A stretch of DNA of 64,000 bases. Origin: Bacteroidota bacterium. Lineage in GTDB: Bacteria > Bacteroidota > Bacteroidia > UBA4408. The DNA lies in assembly GCA_016718805.1 (NCBI GenBank), contig JADKCP010000011.1, positions 124,001 through 188,000 of the forward strand, read 5' to 3'. Below the pieces are notes generated by a model that did not search any database, was not told the origin of the DNA, and worked only from the letters and a program-made list of their open reading frames with translations. The translations under genes were made by a program, and so were the position numbers. Numbering within the stretch: the stretch's first letter is position 1; every line of letters starts with the position of its first letter. Positions 8,692-17,853 of this stretch are shown here, in pieces.

Positions 8692-9426
8692 TTAATATTT
8701 TTTGAATAACTGTTGTAAGGTTACTCCAAGTTGAATTGAATACAAGTGGTTCTTTACAGCAAGTTTGCTTGTTGCAACACTCTTTGTAATATCATAAGCA
8801 GTTGACATACCTAAGTAAAATTTACCATTCACTAAAATTCCTACACCACCAATTAAGGACAGTGCCATTTTTTTATAGGAATTGTAGTCATAGTATTGAT
8901 TTCCTTTAATATCAAACCATTCAGCACTTCCTAAATTTTTAGACAGTAAATAATTTACAGCAACACCTGCATTGATGAAAGGTTTAACAGCCTTCTTACC
9001 TATATAGTAATTCGCTAAAACTTGCAAATCGAGGTAATGAAATTTATTCTTATTACTAATGTCGGAAGTAACCGATGGATTAATCGTGGTGTCGCCGGTA
9101 GTTCTAAAATACGTAGGATTAGGTTGAATAAAGCCCTTTTTGTTATATCCAAATTTTCCGGTAAATGCCCAGTGTTTGTATGGCTGGTAATGCATCAAGG
9201 CATGAAACCCGTAAGTAGTTAAATAGTTCCAATCGTAACTTTCATTTTCCATGTTTAATGGATTGTAAGCAATTTGATTCGCAAAATTTAAATTGCATTC
9301 GAGGCCATATTTCCATTCTTTACCTTTTGAAAATACACTTGAAATAAGCAGCAATGAAAAGAGAACAAAAAATAATATTCGCTTTTTGTAAATCAGCTGA
9401 TGCAGTAGTTGAAGTAGTGTTTTCAT
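8692..9426 (-). CDS. Outer-membrane beta-barrel protein (PorT/OmpA-barrel-like)
   Basis: The protein has 244 residues. A lysine-rich N-region and a hydrophobic core (residues about 13-33) form a signal peptide. The rest alternates aromatic and polar residues in short strands (WKYGLECNLNFA, FTGKFGYNKKGF, LDLQVLANYYIG, INAGVAVNYLL, LIGGVGILVNGKFYLGMSTAYDI), and the end, SIQLGVTLQQLFKKY, looks like a closing strand. This is the general plan of the small Bacteroidota outer-membrane barrel family. The specific function is unknown. It is transcribed alone; the gene upstream on the same strand has its own terminator at 9472-9513. Confidence 0.72.
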   Translation of the reverse strand: MKTLLQLLHQLIYKKRILFFVLFSLLLISSVFSKGKEWKYGLECNLNFANQIAYNPLNMENESYDWNYLTTYGFHALMHYQPYKHWAFTGKFGYNKKGFIQPNPTYFRTTGDTTINPSVTSDISNKNKFHYLDLQVLANYYIGKKAVKPFINAGVAVNYLLSKNLGSAEWFDIKGNQYYDYNSYKKMALSLIGGVGILVNGKFYLGMSTAYDITKSVATSKLAVKNHLYSIQLGVTLQQLFKKY

Positions 9427-9471
9427 AATTTCCCTTTTTAGTTTTGATTCTTGTACAGCTAGTTTAACTAC

Positions 9472-9513
9472 AAAAAAAAAATTCCCGTTCAGAAAAAAAG
9501 CTGAACAGGAATT
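9472..9513 (-). terminator. Rho-independent terminator downstream of the flavoprotein gene
   Basis: On the reverse strand a 13-bp stem with one mismatch (plus-strand arms 9480-9492 and 9501-9513, loop 9493-9500) is followed by a run of nine U residues (A-run 9472-9480 on the plus strand). It lies 33 bases past the stop of the flavoprotein at 9546 and separates it from the barrel gene. Confidence 0.75.
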
Positions 9514-9545
9514 TTCAAAAACTGAATAAGCAAATAGCGATCAGA

Positions 9546-10787
9546 TTAGTTTGCTTCGCTTCCCATGCGTATCACTTGAGCCAACGATTTAACTGCACGT
9601 TCGTGCTTTTTCACAAAAGGGTTTTCAAGATCCCACACATAACCGGCAAGTACCGAGCAAATTTGCTTTTTTATTTCAGGATTGCTGGCTGTACCGGCAA
9701 AAAATATTTCATGTAAATCGCCGTTGTACCAACTACTCACATATGTTCTAAAGGTATTTATTCCTTGCATCATGTAATCGGTATACTCTTCTTGCCAATT
9801 GACTTGTTCGTTATTTAAAAATTTACTTACAAGTTTACCAGCCTTATTACCGCTTTCCATCGCAAATGTAACACCACTTGAAAATACCGGATCTAAAAAC
9901 TCAGTTGCATTTCCACATAACACGTAGCCTTCACCAAACAATTGTTTAGTGCTGATAGCATATCCTTCAATGGTGCGTGGTTCAAAAATCATTTCTGCAT
10001 CTTTAAATCTATCGCGGGTGTGTTCATTGGATGCAATGATTCCGCGCATGCGTTCTACAAAATTTTCAGAATATTCGTTGTAAAATTCAGGATCAGCAAC
10101 AAACCCAACCGAGGTAATTCCATTGCTAAAAGGGATAATCCAAATCCAAGTTCGTAATTGATGAACTACAACTGTAATGCGGTTCCCATCAATACCTTCA
10201 GGACGCTTTAAATCTCTAAAATGTACAAAGTGTGTTTTACGCGGTTCAAAATTTGAAGGCTTGTCTAAATTAAACATACGGGGTATTACCCTCCCATAGC
10301 CACTGGCATCAACTATATAGCGAGCTTCAATTTTCTTTTCTTCTTTGTTGACGTCAATAACTGTAGTTGTTGAATTTGTACCATTAAACTCAATGTGGGT
10401 AACTGCGCATTGATGTTCAACATCCACTCCCATTTCGGCTACACCTTGCGAAAGAAGTTGATCAAAATTAGCTCTTGGCACTTGCCAGGTCCAATTCCAT
10501 CCTTTGGTAAATTGTTCAGAAAAATTGAAATCACATACCTCATTACCTCGAACGAACTTGGCACCAAACTTTTCTTGAAATCCTGCTTGTTTAATTTTAT
10601 CCAAAAGCCCGGCTTCTTCCAAGTGATCCATTACGCGTGGAAGCAAACTTTCTCCTATTACAAAGCGAGGAAATTTCTCACGTTCTACAATTTTTACTTT
10701 AAAGCCCTTTTTATGAATCATGCTGGCAGCAATAGTTCCGGCAGGACCTGCTCCAATAATTAATACATCTACTTTTTCGGTGTTCAT
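9546..10787 (-). CDS. FAD-dependent oxidoreductase of the halogenase/geranylgeranyl-reductase group
   Basis: The gene encodes 413 residues. The N-terminal FAD-binding motif GAGPAG is at residues 12-17, followed by the acidic ribose-binding residue in KIVEREKFPR, and GESLLPRVMD, a segment typical of flavin-dependent tryptophan-halogenase-like and geranylgeranyl reductase-like proteins. A second flavin motif, GYVLCGNATEFLDPVFSSG, is near residue 290. The W-x-W-x-I-P signature of true halogenases is seen only partly as WIWIIPF. The substrate is unknown. It is transcribed alone or with the mutase upstream (74-bp gap). Related genes occur in flexirubin-type pigment clusters in Bacteroidota, but no other pigment gene of that type is adjacent here. 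Confidence 0.8.
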   Translation of the reverse strand: MNTEKVDVLIIGAGPAGTIAASMIHKKGFKVKIVEREKFPRFVIGESLLPRVMDHLEEAGLLDKIKQAGFQEKFGAKFVRGNEVCDFNFSEQFTKGWNWTWQVPRANFDQLLSQGVAEMGVDVEHQCAVTHIEFNGTNSTTTVIDVNKEEKKIEARYIVDASGYGRVIPRMFNLDKPSNFEPRKTHFVHFRDLKRPEGIDGNRITVVVHQLRTWIWIIPFSNGITSVGFVADPEFYNEYSENFVERMRGIIASNEHTRDRFKDAEMIFEPRTIEGYAISTKQLFGEGYVLCGNATEFLDPVFSSGVTFAMESGNKAGKLVSKFLNNEQVNWQEEYTDYMMQGINTFRTYVSSWYNGDLHEIFFAGTASNPEIKKQICSVLAGYVWDLENPFVKKHERAVKSLAQVIRMGSEAN

Positions 10788-10861
10788 CGTTTAAAAATTT
10801 TTGTTGAAATTACTTCTATTAAAAATTTTCCGAACTGATATTCATCAGCCAGGAGCAAAAA

Positions 10862-12448
10862 TTAATTGGATTTATACTCTCCAAATACTTTGCGCATTGT
10901 ATCTGCTATTTCGCCAAGTGTTGCATAATTTTCACATGCCTCCAATATTAATGGCATCAGATTAGTATCCGATTTTGCTGCTGCTTCTAAACTAGCTAAC
11001 AATTCATTTACTTTGTTTGAATCGCGTTCGGCTTTTACCTTATTAATTTTATCAATCTGTACTTTTCGAATCGAATCGTCAATGGTTAATATGTCTTGTA
11101 AGGGTTTTTCGGCAATTTCAAATTTATTTTGACCTACAATTATTTTACTTCCATTTTGAATATTACTTTGATACAGATACGCTGATTTCGCAATTTCTTC
11201 TTGCATGTATCCTTCTTCAATAGCTTCTACCGAGCCTCCCATGGCATCAATTTTATTTATGTATTCCCAAGCTGCAGCTTCCACCTCATCGGTAAGCGCT
11301 TCAACATAATAAGAACCAGCCAATGGATCCACCGTATCGGCTGCCCCACTTTCAAATGCAATAATTTGTTGAGTACGCAGCGCAATTCGGGCAGCTTCTT
11401 CAGTTGGCAATGCAATGGCTTCATCGTACCCATTAGTATGCAACGATTGAGTACCGCCTAACACAGCAGACAATGCCTGTGTGGTAACTCTTACAATATT
11501 ATTTTGTGGTTGCTGAGCAGTTAGCGTGCTTCCCCCTGTTTGTGTATGAAAGCGCAACATCATAGCTCGTTCATCAGTAGCACCCAACTCTTTGGTTATT
11601 TTAGCCCACATGCGTCGTGCAGCTCGGAATTTTGCTACCTCTTCAAACAGATTATTATGAGCATTAAAGAAAAAACTCAAACGCTTAGCAAATACATTAA
11701 TATCTAATCCCTTTTCAATTGCAGCTTTTAAATAAGACTTACCATTTGCTAAAGTAAACGCCAATTCCTGCACAGCGGTTGAACCCGCCTCTCGAATATG
11801 ATACCCGCTAATGGATATGGTATTCCATTTGGGAACTTCTTTACTGCAATATTCAAAAATATCGGTAATAATACGCATGCTTGGCTTAGGAGGATAAATA
11901 TAGGTTCCACGAGCAGCGTATTCCTTTAGTAGATCGTTTTGTATAGTTCCCGATATTTTTTTCAAATCAGCTCCTTGCTTTTTTGCTAAAGCTATGTACA
12001 TGCCCAACAAAATGGAAGCTGTTGAATTTATTGTCATGGAAGTAGTAATGTTTTCGAGCTTTATTCCGTCAAACAAGATTTCAATATCCCTTAGTGTATC
12101 AATGGCAACCCCAGCCTTTCCAACTTCCCCATCGGCAAAATCATGGCTACTGTCGTAACCTATTTGAGTAGGTAAATCAAATGCAACACTCAAACCGGTG
12201 GTACCGTTTTTCAATAAATAATGATAGCGTTTATTAGATTCTTCGGCAGTACTAAAACCTGCATACTGGCGCATGGTCCATAGCTTTGAACGATACATAG
12301 TTTCTTGAACACCTCGCGTAAACGGAAATTTACCGGGCAAATCCTTCTCCTTTTTGTTTGCTGAACTTAAATCATCAGCTGTGTAACAGGCTTTTATCTC
12401 TAAACCCGAATCGGTAACAAACTTATCCTTGCGTTGTTTTTCTTCCAT
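10862..12448 (-). CDS. Methylmalonyl-CoA mutase-type catalytic chain lacking the B12-binding domain
   Basis: The protein has 528 residues and covers the TIM-barrel substrate domain of B12-dependent acyl-CoA mutases. Methylmalonyl-CoA mutase converts (R)-methylmalonyl-CoA to succinyl-CoA. The substrate-site segment reads RQYAGFS, with Tyr62 at the position that is Tyr in methylmalonyl-CoA mutases and Phe in isobutyryl-CoA mutases. [14 protein letters not shown] and [15 protein letters not shown] also fit the family. The C-terminal cobalamin domain with its DxHxxG motif is absent; the protein ends in a helical tail at about residue 528. The B12 subunit must be encoded elsewhere, as in two-subunit mutases. 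The gene starts six bases after the stop of the small membrane protein at 12455, so they form an operon. Confidence 0.9.
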   Translation of the reverse strand: MEEKQRKDKFVTDSGLEIKACYTADDLSSANKKEKDLPGKFPFTRGVQETMYRSKLWTMRQYAGFSTAEESNKRYHYLLKNGTTGLSVAFDLPTQIGYDSSHDFADGEVGKAGVAIDTLRDIEILFDGIKLENITTSMTINSTASILLGMYIALAKKQGADLKKISGTIQNDLLKEYAARGTYIYPPKPSMRIITDIFEYCSKEVPKWNTISISGYHIREAGSTAVQELAFTLANGKSYLKAAIEKGLDINVFAKRLSFFFNAHNNLFEEVAKFRAARRMWAKITKELGATDERAMMLRFHTQTGGSTLTAQQPQNNIVRVTTQALSAVLGGTQSLHTNGYDEAIALPTEEAARIALRTQQIIAFESGAADTVDPLAGSYYVEALTDEVEAAAWEYINKIDAMGGSVEAIEEGYMQEEIAKSAYLYQSNIQNGSKIIVGQNKFEIAEKPLQDILTIDDSIRKVQIDKINKVKAERDSNKVNELLASLEAAAKSDTNLMPLILEACENYATLGEIADTMRKVFGEYKSN

Positions 12449-12454
12449 TCTTTC

Positions 12455-12976
12455 TTAAAAAATTTGTCTTAGTTCTGCTTTCAATACATCAATTGCATAA
12501 TCGGTAGGTAGTTTGTCAACTTTTGTTGAAAGATCTAAAATTACAGTACATAAATCCAAGCCACTTGCATCGTCGGCTACTTTAGTTGCTGCAATATTAA
12601 TGGCTTTTATTGTTTCCTCTTTAGCGCTTTTTACTGCATCCCAAGCAGCTTTACTTACATAAATTTGTTGTGAAATATTGTGTTCGTATTCATTTCTAAT
12701 GGTTGTAAGTAACTCTGAATGCAACAACCGGGCACTCATGCCTTGACGGTGAACTCGCATCACCATACTGTTAATGGCTATACGCTCGCAAAAAAGCACT
12801 ATGCGTTCACAAGCCTGCAAACGTATTGGTGTTATTATGCTCTGATTGTTCATACGTAACTCGGCAAGTTTGTTTTTATACTCCTTATCCATAAATTGCT
12901 TTAAAACAAAATAGGCCGTTAAAAAAACAATTACCGAAGGCACAACATACATCAGAAGTTGAAAAAATGGATCCAT
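12455..12976 (-). CDS. Membrane-anchored protein of unknown function, partner of the mutase
   Basis: The protein has 173 residues. One hydrophobic segment (residues about 5-27, FQLLMYVVPSVIVFLTAYFV) would anchor it in the inner membrane, with a mostly helical cytoplasmic part that includes a conserved-looking block ERIVLFCERIA and WDAVKSAKEETIKAINIAA. I recognise it only as a Bacteroidota family found next to acyl-CoA mutase genes. It lies six bases upstream of the mutase gene and is the first gene of that operon. Whether it tethers or chaperones the mutase is unknown. Confidence 0.72.
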   Translation of the reverse strand: MDPFFQLLMYVVPSVIVFLTAYFVLKQFMDKEYKNKLAELRMNNQSIITPIRLQACERIVLFCERIAINSMVMRVHRQGMSARLLHSELLTTIRNEYEHNISQQIYVSKAAWDAVKSAKEETIKAINIAATKVADDASGLDLCTVILDLSTKVDKLPTDYAIDVLKAELRQIF

Positions 12977-13281
12977 AAAAATTTTTTAAATTGTGTAAAA
13001 TCGCTGGTAAATATCGAATTTTTTATGAATAGAGATTTAGAATGTGCTTATTAAAATTTATCTAACAACAGCCAATAAGCCTAATTGTTTTAAATTTTTC
13101 ATTGCTGCTAAATCACTTACACTGAAACGCTTCAATTTTAACATTCCCGTTTAACCGCTAATTTTTCCCAATTAGTGATTTTGAGCCCCAAAAAAAATTT
13201 ATTAATATGTAACTTTGGTACCCATTTTTGAGTAAACACCTGAATGTCTTCTTTTGATAAGATATTCCTGCATTTAAAACT
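12977..13281. other. Divergent intergenic region between the mutase operon and the T9SS deacetylase gene
   Basis: These 305 bp are AT-rich and hold no convincing gene. An exact -7 element for the rightward gene is at 13210-13217. No equally good element was found for the leftward operon. A reverse open frame at 13158-13355 overlaps the start of the long T9SS gene and has no coding character. Confidence 0.5.
13210..13217 (+). promoter_or_regulatory. Promoter -7 element (TAACTTTG)
   Basis: It matches TAnnTTTG exactly and lies 64 bases upstream of the ATG at 13282, which would give a leader of roughly 60 bases. A TTG at 13181-13183 is somewhat too far upstream to be a standard -33 element. Confidence 0.5.
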
Positions 13282-16200
13282 ATGAACCACACTAGTATAC
13301 CTAACCACTTACGCGTAATTTTTTGTATTGTAGCTTTTTGTCTGTCAATTTTCATAGAAAGTAAAGCCGCTCAATTTACCAAAGCAACCGCCTATCAAAC
13401 AACGGGGGCAGTTAGCAACAATTCTAAAAATCAAGGTATTCTTTATTTAAAGCTAGAAGCAATTGCTACTTCTAGTGGGAAATGGGGCGTGAGTTCGGTA
13501 AGTTTTACACTTGCCAATACAAACAACGCCGATGTAACTAAAGCAAAAATTTACATTAATACAGCAAACAGCCTTAGCGGCGCAACTCGTTTAGATAGCA
13601 TTAGCAATCCTTCCGGTACTATCACCTTTAATTTTAATCAAACTAACTTGGGTATTAATCCACGTTACTTAATATTGGTGTACGATATTTCTTCAGTTGT
13701 ACCATGTGGCACCGATGTGCTTGATGCATCAGTTGTTCCAGGATCATTAATAATCACCGGTTTAGGAGCCGGCGCTTACACTGCAATTGACAACAATCCT
13801 GTCGGGAACAGAACATTAACAGGTGGTGCAATGTTAACTCCAACTATATCAATCAACGCTTCTAGTACTTCCATTTGTTCCGGCACCAATGTATTGTTTG
13901 CTAGTTCGGTTAGCAATGGTGGAACCAACCCTACTTACAAGTGGTATGTTAACGGAATTCAACAAGCTAGCACCAGTGGCGCTTTTTCTTCTTCAACATT
14001 TGTAAATGGCGATGTTGTTACCTGTCAATTAACTTCAAATTTAGCTTGTGCAAGTCCTTCTACAGCAACTTCAAACGCTGTGACTATCACAGTTGGGAGT
14101 GCTGCAGGTTCACCTTCTGTAAATATAGTTTCTAGTCATAGTGCGATTTGTCCGGGAACAGCTGTAACTTTTACTCCAACTGCAAGCAATGCAGGCGCTT
14201 CACCCACTTATAAGTGGTATGTTAATGGAGTATTAAAATCCACTAATTCAGGAGCTTATACAAATAACACTTTGGCCAATAACGATGTAGTTTATTGTAA
14301 TTTAACAGCTAGTTTGGTCTGTGTAAGCCCAAACTCAGTAAATTCAAATTCAATAACAACCACTGTTTATCCTTCATCTGTAACTCCAACCATTTCTATA
14401 GCAGCTAGTACCACTAGCAGTTGCTCCGGTGTTCCGGTAACATTTACTCCAACTTCAACTTATCTTGGACCAAGTGGATTTTACAAATGGTATGTTAACA
14501 ATACACTGAAGTCAACAAATAGTGGAAATTTTGTTAGCAGTACTTTATCAAATCAAGATAAGGTAAAATGTGTAATGACTTCAAGCTTATCCTGCGCCAG
14601 TTTAACTACAAAAACTTCCAACATTATTACCATGACAATTGGTGGATCGGCCGTTACTCCTACTTTAAGTATAAGTGCAAGTAGTAGCAGCTTTTGCGCC
14701 GGGAGCGCTGTAAGTTTTACTCCGGTATCAACAAATGGTGGCAGTAGCCCACAATATCAGTGGTTTGTAAATGCTTCGTTGGCTGCTACCAATTCGGGTA
14801 TTTTTACTACTTCTACCTTACAAAACAACGATGTAGTGTCATGTTCAATGACTTCGTCTTTAGCTTGTGTAACAGCAAGTACAGTAACTTCTAACCCAAT
14901 AACAGTTACTGTTGCCGGAGTACTTGTAACACCAACTATTTCTATTAGCGCCAATGCTAGTTCTATATGTCAGGGACAAACGGTTATTTTTACACCTACA
15001 GTTAGTAATGCAGGCCCATCACCGGTGTATAAATGGTATGTTGATAATGTGTTAGTGGCGACCAATTCTGGTGCTTTTACAAGTTCTACTTTAACAAATA
15101 ACAATTCAGTTACATGCAGCTTAACTAGCAGTCTTGCCTGCGTTACATCGGCTACAGTAGTTTCGAATCCTATAACAGTTGCAGTTAATGGGGCTTTGGC
15201 TACTCCGGAAGTTACTATCAGCGCTAGCAGTACGAGTATTTGTCAAGGCAATAGCGTAACATTTAGCCCTGTTGCATCAAATGGTGGTTCTAGTCCTAGC
15301 TTTAAATGGTATGTGAATGGAAGTTATAAAACAACCAATACCGGTGCTTACACCACTAGTAGTTTGAATAATAATGATGAAATTACTTGCAAATTAATAT
15401 CTAATCAGTCATGTCTTACTACAACAACTGTTGAATCGGAAGGAATAACGGTGAATGTTGGACCAGCAGTTCAAGTAGCAACTCTTAGTGGACCAAGTAC
15501 AATTATGTCGGGCAATACAGGATATTTTACTGCAAGTAGCAACAATGGTGGAGTTTCCCCGAAGTATCAATGGTATAAAAATGGTGTTATGGTGGGAAAC
15601 AATACAGTTAATTACTTAAATGAAACTTTGGTAAACGGCGATGTAATTTATTGCAGGGTAACTTCTAGTAATACCTGTACAAGTCCGCAAATAGTAAACA
15701 CCAATTCAGTAACTGTAAACATTATACCTGCTGCACGTAAAAGAGAATTGTGTATTCTTGATTTGAGTGTTCAAAATAAGGAATATACCAAAGCCAACCT
15801 TTATAGCTTAAAATACATGCTTGAAGTTGCTGGTATTCCCTATGTTGAAACTACTAGTGTGGTAGAGGCACAGAATTACAAAATGATTGTTGGGACCTCA
15901 ACTGTTGAAAGTGGTGTCCTAATTTCTGACGAAAGAACTGTGATTAAAAATTTCATTAAAAGTGGTGGAGTGGTTTTATTTACCCGATTAAAAGAAAGTG
16001 ATTTTTATACTTCGTTTGGAATTTCAGGCTATTCAAGTAAAACTACACGACACACGCTTACCTGGAATACCGCCGGAAATGATCCTTGCTTGAAATGGTT
16101 TAATGATACACTTGAAAAAACCATCTCATTGGGAAGTCTGCAGCTCAACAACGTTATTGATACACGCAGTTTTACACTAAATGGAGCAACTGCATTAGCT

Positions 16201-17775
16201 AATTACGATGATGGAACAGTTGCATTCACTAAAAACGCATACGGTACCGGCTTTGCGTATGCATTTGGTATTTCTTTTAAAGAAATAATTTTACGCAATC
16301 AGTTAAATAAAGACTTCGAAGCACAACGCGACTATACCAATGCTTTTGAACCAAGTACTGATGCTTTGTCCTTACTTTTAAGAGGTATTTATACTAATCA
16401 CACCAACAAAGGTGTTTGGAAACATACCAGTCCTAAAAACAGTCGCTCTGCCTTAATTGTAACACACGATATTGATGCTGCAACCAGCATGGCCTTGATG
16501 AATACTTTTGCAAGCTATGAGCAGAGCATTGGTATGAAGGCAAATTATTTTATTACCACACATTATACTCAAGATTTAAATGTGAGTAATTTTTACGATC
16601 CATACTTTTCACAGATGAGTGCACTTTTAACCAAAGGGCATCATATCAGTAGTCATTCGGTGGGGCACTTTAATGATATGAGCGATACAACTGTGGTAAC
16701 TTTAGGAGTACCCGGTAATACAAAATTCTCATACCAACCAAGCAATTTGGGTGGCGCAACAATTGGTGCTACCTTGTATGGTGAATTGGAGGTTTCTAAA
16801 AATTTACTCCAAAGCGATATAAATGCCAATGTTCGTGCATTTCGACCAGGATTTTTGTTGATACATCCGCAGCAAACTAAAACATTACTGAATCTTGGTT
16901 ATGAGTTTAGTTCATCCAATACTGCCTGTGATGTGTTGAGCAATTTCCCTTTTTACTTGCATGAATATCAGGATTTTGATGCACCACTTACTAACTTATT
17001 AGAAATTCCGCTTACTAATTCGGATGTGGTTCGTGATTACGTTTTAGATTCATTGAATTATCCAACTTTGGTAAACACCTGGAAAAATGTGTACCTAAAA
17101 AATCATGCAAACCATGCTCCTACTACCTTATTGATACATCCTACTAAAAATTTTAAATTCTTAGCCGAACAAAGTTTTATTTCTCAATTACCGGGAGGGG
17201 TAGTGTATAAGACTATTGAAGGATTTGGAGATTACTGGAAAAAAAGAGCTTTAGTTAATTTTACTACCAGTATATCAGGTAGTACACTTACAATTACTAT
17301 TGCAAATTCAAGCCTGCCTTTAGATAATGATTTTAGTATGATTGTAGACAATGGTCAAAGCCTTAGCACGATTGTGATTCAGGATCAAAGTGGAAATATT
17401 TTGAATTTTGATCGTGACAACTGGGACAATAACGCTAAAATTCTTTACAACAAAAATGCAAGTGTAAACTTAAAAACCAATGGATTTTTAGAAACTCCTG
17501 CGCTAGTAGAAACTAATACAACACTAAGTTCAGTTCAACCGAACCCATTTTCAGGGCTAACGGAAATTTCATTTTCGCTCGAAAACGAAGCTATAATTAG
17601 TTTAGAAGTTTTTAACTTTATGGGACAAAAAGTTGTCACTTTATTAGATAATGTAACCTTGTCGGGCGAACAAACACAGTTGTTTAATGGCGATCAACTC
17701 AGTAATGGAGTTTATTTTTATCGCTTAACCATAAATGATAATTCAGAGGTTAAAAAGATTATTAAAAACAAATAA
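13282..17775 (+). CDS. T9SS-secreted multidomain protein with seven Ig-like repeats and a NodB-like deacetylase domain
   Basis: The gene encodes 1,497 residues. A signal peptide ends near IESKAAQ. Residues 30-180 form a beta-rich N-domain resembling the sialidase-associated N-domains of T9SS proteins. Residues 186-822 are seven 91-residue repeats, each with a KWYVN core and paired cysteines, as in Ig-like stalk domains. Residues 830-1040 look like an alpha/beta domain (GGVVLFTRL). Residues 1050-1300 resemble polysaccharide deacetylases: THDID at 1061-1065 (metal-binding Asp), HSVGH at 1125-1129 (HxxxH metal motif) and a later RPGF. The last 80 residues (VQPNPFSG ... NGVYFYRL) are a type A T9SS sorting domain. 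It probably acts on a surface or environmental glycan. Substrate unknown. Confidence 0.88.
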   Translation: MNHTSIPNHLRVIFCIVAFCLSIFIESKAAQFTKATAYQTTGAVSNNSKNQGILYLKLEAIATSSGKWGVSSVSFTLANTNNADVTKAKIYINTANSLSGATRLDSISNPSGTITFNFNQTNLGINPRYLILVYDISSVVPCGTDVLDASVVPGSLIITGLGAGAYTAIDNNPVGNRTLTGGAMLTPTISINASSTSICSGTNVLFASSVSNGGTNPTYKWYVNGIQQASTSGAFSSSTFVNGDVVTCQLTSNLACASPSTATSNAVTITVGSAAGSPSVNIVSSHSAICPGTAVTFTPTASNAGASPTYKWYVNGVLKSTNSGAYTNNTLANNDVVYCNLTASLVCVSPNSVNSNSITTTVYPSSVTPTISIAASTTSSCSGVPVTFTPTSTYLGPSGFYKWYVNNTLKSTNSGNFVSSTLSNQDKVKCVMTSSLSCASLTTKTSNIITMTIGGSAVTPTLSISASSSSFCAGSAVSFTPVSTNGGSSPQYQWFVNASLAATNSGIFTTSTLQNNDVVSCSMTSSLACVTASTVTSNPITVTVAGVLVTPTISISANASSICQGQTVIFTPTVSNAGPSPVYKWYVDNVLVATNSGAFTSSTLTNNNSVTCSLTSSLACVTSATVVSNPITVAVNGALATPEVTISASSTSICQGNSVTFSPVASNGGSSPSFKWYVNGSYKTTNTGAYTTSSLNNNDEITCKLISNQSCLTTTTVESEGITVNVGPAVQVATLSGPSTIMSGNTGYFTASSNNGGVSPKYQWYKNGVMVGNNTVNYLNETLVNGDVIYCRVTSSNTCTSPQIVNTNSVTVNIIPAARKRELCILDLSVQNKEYTKANLYSLKYMLEVAGIPYVETTSVVEAQNYKMIVGTSTVESGVLISDERTVIKNFIKSGGVVLFTRLKESDFYTSFGISGYSSKTTRHTLTWNTAGNDPCLKWFNDTLEKTISLGSLQLNNVIDTRSFTLNGATALANYDDGTVAFTKNAYGTGFAYAFGISFKEIILRNQLNKDFEAQRDYTNAFEPSTDALSLLLRGIYTNHTNKGVWKHTSPKNSRSALIVTHDIDAATSMALMNTFASYEQSIGMKANYFITTHYTQDLNVSNFYDPYFSQMSALLTKGHHISSHSVGHFNDMSDTTVVTLGVPGNTKFSYQPSNLGGATIGATLYGELEVSKNLLQSDINANVRAFRPGFLLIHPQQTKTLLNLGYEFSSSNTACDVLSNFPFYLHEYQDFDAPLTNLLEIPLTNSDVVRDYVLDSLNYPTLVNTWKNVYLKNHANHAPTTLLIHPTKNFKFLAEQSFISQLPGGVVYKTIEGFGDYWKKRALVNFTTSISGSTLTITIANSSLPLDNDFSMIVDNGQSLSTIVIQDQSGNILNFDRDNWDNNAKILYNKNASVNLKTNGFLETPALVETNTTLSSVQPNPFSGLTEISFSLENEAIISLEVFNFMGQKVVTLLDNVTLSGEQTQLFNGDQLSNGVYFYRLTINDNSEVKKIIKNK
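13837..15747 (+). repeat. Seven tandem 273-bp coding repeats without a single indel
   Basis: Repeat units begin at 13837, 14110, 14383, 14656, 14929, 15202 and 15475, each exactly 273 bp (91 codons). Each begins with a T-P-T-I-S-I-like strand, has a Cys near residue 14, the KWYVN core near residue 38 and a Cys pair near residues 65-73. The seventh is the most diverged and lacks the first Cys. DNA identity between units is moderate, so the repeats are old, yet the length is held exactly. Confidence 0.9.
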
Positions 17776-17799
17776 ACAGCTTTTAACATTTAAAAGAAG

Positions 17800-17832
17800 T
17801 CCTTGAAATAAGCGTTTCAGGGATTTTTTTTT
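17800..17832 (+). terminator. Rho-independent terminator after the T9SS deacetylase gene
   Basis: TCCTTGAAA at 17800-17808 pairs with TTTCAGGGA at 17815-17823 (one G-T pair, loop TAAGCG), followed by a run of nine T to 17832. The end of the T-run overlaps the promoter-like TTACTTTG of the next gene. Confidence 0.8.
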
Positions 17833-17838
17833 ACTTTG
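17831..17838 (+). promoter_or_regulatory. Possible promoter -7 element (TTACTTTG, one mismatch)
   Basis: The sequence differs from TAnnTTTG at the second base only. It starts inside the T-run of the preceding terminator and ends 15 bases before the ATG at 17854, so the two signals are back to back. It also argues against the in-frame TTG at 17836 as start codon. Confidence 0.35.
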
Positions 17839-17853
17839 TGCAACCAAATACCT

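Noticed and set aside
13158..13355. Reverse open frame of 65 codons opposite the start of the T9SS deacetylase
   Set aside because: It overlaps a signal peptide on the other strand, has no promoter or family resemblance.
13837..15747. Tandem 273-bp units considered as a CRISPR-like or mobile array
   Set aside because: They are coding, in frame and protein-conserved; no short identical repeats with unique spacers.
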